DNA of 6,800 nucleotides from positions 1 through 6,800 of the forward strand of contig CAAFWA010000034.1 in assembly GCA_900766635.1 (NCBI GenBank), read 5' to 3'. Of this stretch, positions 5,656-6,800 are shown one piece after another; position 1 is the first letter of the stretch; every line of letters starts with the position of its first letter. This stretch comes from an uncultured Acinetobacter sp. GTDB lineage: Bacteria; Pseudomonadota; Gammaproteobacteria; Pseudomonadales; Moraxellaceae. Position numbers and translations under genes: made by a program. The notes under the pieces are model-generated. The model did not search any database. It was not told the origin of the DNA and was given only the letters and a program-made list of their open reading frames with translations.

Positions 5656-6800
5656 TTAGGCACTTGAGCAGCGATGTTGTTCTAATGCTTTATGAGTTTG
5701 TTTTGCCGCAGGTAAACTGACTTTAAATAAAGTTCCCTCACCCTCTTTCGAACTCACCGAAATTTGGCCTTGATTTAAATCAATAAAACGTTTGCACAAC
5801 ACCAAGCCTAGCCCAGTGCCTTTTTCACCTGATGTACCTTGATGGCTAAAGGTGATTTTGGGTTCAAAGAGTATGTCAATCTGTGCTTGGGTCATACCCA
5901 AACCGGTGTCTTGAATATAAATATGCACCTGCTCTTGGTCATTTTCGGCACGTATCATCACTTTCCCTGTGCCATCTGTATGCGTAAATTTAAGTGCATT
6001 GGAGACAAGATTTTGAATCACCGAAGTCATCATATTAATGTCTGCATAAACTTTAATATCATCATCGACCATATTCAGCAGTTGAATGTTTTTCTTTACT
6101 GCTAGGCTTCCTAACACATCGGTGACAATTTTAGCTGATTGTTTAAGCTCAAAATTAATCGGGTGATAGACAAAACGTCCACCCTCTGCCATCGCCCAAG
6201 TCAATAAATTTTCTAATAAGTTATAGGTCGATTGCGCTGTATCAAAGACATATTCGCTAATATCTTGAATACCTTTTTCATCTAAGCTATCACGCTCTTT
6301 GGCTAAGATTTCCGAGAAGCCTAATAAGCCATGAAAAGGCGCACGTAAATCATGGGCAATAATTTGGAAAAATTTAGTTTTACTAAAATTAAGTGCAGCT
6401 TGTTGTTCAAATTCTTCTTTTAGCTCGGCATTTTCTAAACGTAAGCGAATAATCCCCATCAGGCTTTGAATAAACTCACGTACAATCACAATGCTTTTTT
6501 CATCAAAAGGTACATGTTTTTGGTCAAATAAATACACATGTCCGACCGAATCAGCACGATCACATAAATCGACGGCAAGCATACGCTCATGATACATGCC
6601 TAAACTTTTCATATAAGCTGAGACTTCAGGGTAAATCTCACTCTCAGGGGTAATTAAATCATGTTCTTCAAAGAACGTATTGACCCGTGCATCTGCTTCA
6701 CTTAAAAAAGGTTTACAGCCCTCGTCTGAGGAAAACCAAATATAGGGTTCGCCTTTAAAGGCCAAAATTGCATAATCGGTTTGTAACATGCTGCGGGCAA
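5656..6800 (-). CDS. GAF-domain sensor histidine kinase (N-terminus outside window)
   Basis: The frame is open to the right edge. An ATG at 6789 exists, but three more sense codons (Ala-Arg-Ser) precede it, and the sequence after it begins inside a GAF-like fold, so the real start probably lies beyond the window. Counted from that ATG, there is a GAF-like sensor region (about 1-115), a short charged coiled-coil linker (115-136), and a HisKA helix FQIIAHDLRAPFHGLLGFSE with phospho-accepting H146. The ATPase domain follows, with N box NLVSNALKF (N264), G1 DTGLGM (294-299), F box LFEP (307-310) and G2 GTGLGL (324-329). All kinase motifs are intact. No membrane segment is visible, so it probably senses a cytoplasmic signal. 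No receiver domain or response regulator lies on this side; a partner could lie upstream or elsewhere. The stop is 71 nt before glnE, on the same strand. The signal is unknown; a nitrogen link is only suggested by position. Confidence 0.9.
   Translation of the reverse strand, partial: ARSMLQTDYAILAFKGEPYIWFSSDEGCKPFLSEADARVNTFFEEHDLITPESEIYPEVSAYMKSLGMYHERMLAVDLCDRADSVGHVYLFDQKHVPFDEKSIVIVREFIQSLMGIIRLRLENAELKEEFEQQAALNFSKTKFFQIIAHDLRAPFHGLLGFSEILAKERDSLDEKGIQDISEYVFDTAQSTYNLLENLLTWAMAEGGRFVYHPINFELKQSAKIVTDVLGSLAVKKNIQLLNMVDDDIKVYADINMMTSVIQNLVSNALKFTHTDGTGKVMIRAENDQEQVHIYIQDTGLGMTQAQIDILFEPKITFSHQGTSGEKGTGLGLVLCKRFIDLNQGQISVSSKEGEGTLFKVSLPAAKQTHKALEQHRCSSA

Noticed and set aside
6787..6789. 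ATG as the true start of the histidine kinase.
   Set aside because: The frame stays open upstream to the window edge and the GAF-like domain would lack its first elements; a start further right is more likely.

Overview
All six genes in this window lie on the minus strand, so transcription runs from the right end to the left. The gene content and the moderately AT-rich sequence point to Acinetobacter or a close relative in the Moraxellaceae. The strongest clue is glnE-ilvE followed directly by lipooligosaccharide (LOS)-type genes. In Acinetobacter baumannii the variable LOS outer-core (OC) locus begins just past ilvE and extends to aspS. Pseudomonas has a related order, with glnE-ilvE next to waaF/waaC. 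The species cannot be named from this window.

Layout in transcription order: (1) 6800-5656, a GAF-type sensor histidine kinase without membrane segments in its visible part; its N-terminus lies beyond the window. (2) 5584-2825, glnE, the two-headed adenylyltransferase/adenylyl-removing enzyme that controls glutamine synthetase. (3) 2806-1880, ilvE, branched-chain aminotransferase, 18 nt after glnE. (4) A GAAA-loop intrinsic terminator at 1860-1833, directly preceded by a short ops-like sequence. (5) 1808-915, an ELM1-family (GT-B-like) protein. (6) 905-96, a membrane-anchored NodB/CE4 polysaccharide deacetylase starting with GTG. (7) 92-1, the first 30 codons of a family 4-like glycosyltransferase that continues past the left edge.

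The right part (kinase, glnE, ilvE) looks like conserved core chromosome. glnE and ilvE form a tight pair tied together by glutamate and nitrogen metabolism. The left part is a tightly packed run (gaps of 9 and 3 nt) that looks like the start of a surface-glycan operon, most likely the OC locus: a putative GT-B enzyme, a sugar deacetylase and a glycosyltransferase. The boundary between the two halves is the ilvE terminator.

No mobile element, CRISPR array, RNA gene or clearly new system was found. The points most worth a second look are the ops-like motif plus terminator in front of the LOS genes, the ELM1-like protein of unassigned chemistry, a Gln at the position of the PLP-N1-contacting Glu in IlvE, the predicted cytoplasmic orientation of the deacetylase, and an 11-bp-period direct repeat over the glnE start. 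Only about 71 nt separate the kinase from glnE and ilvE from the ELM1 gene, so no stretch over 300 nt lacks a gene.
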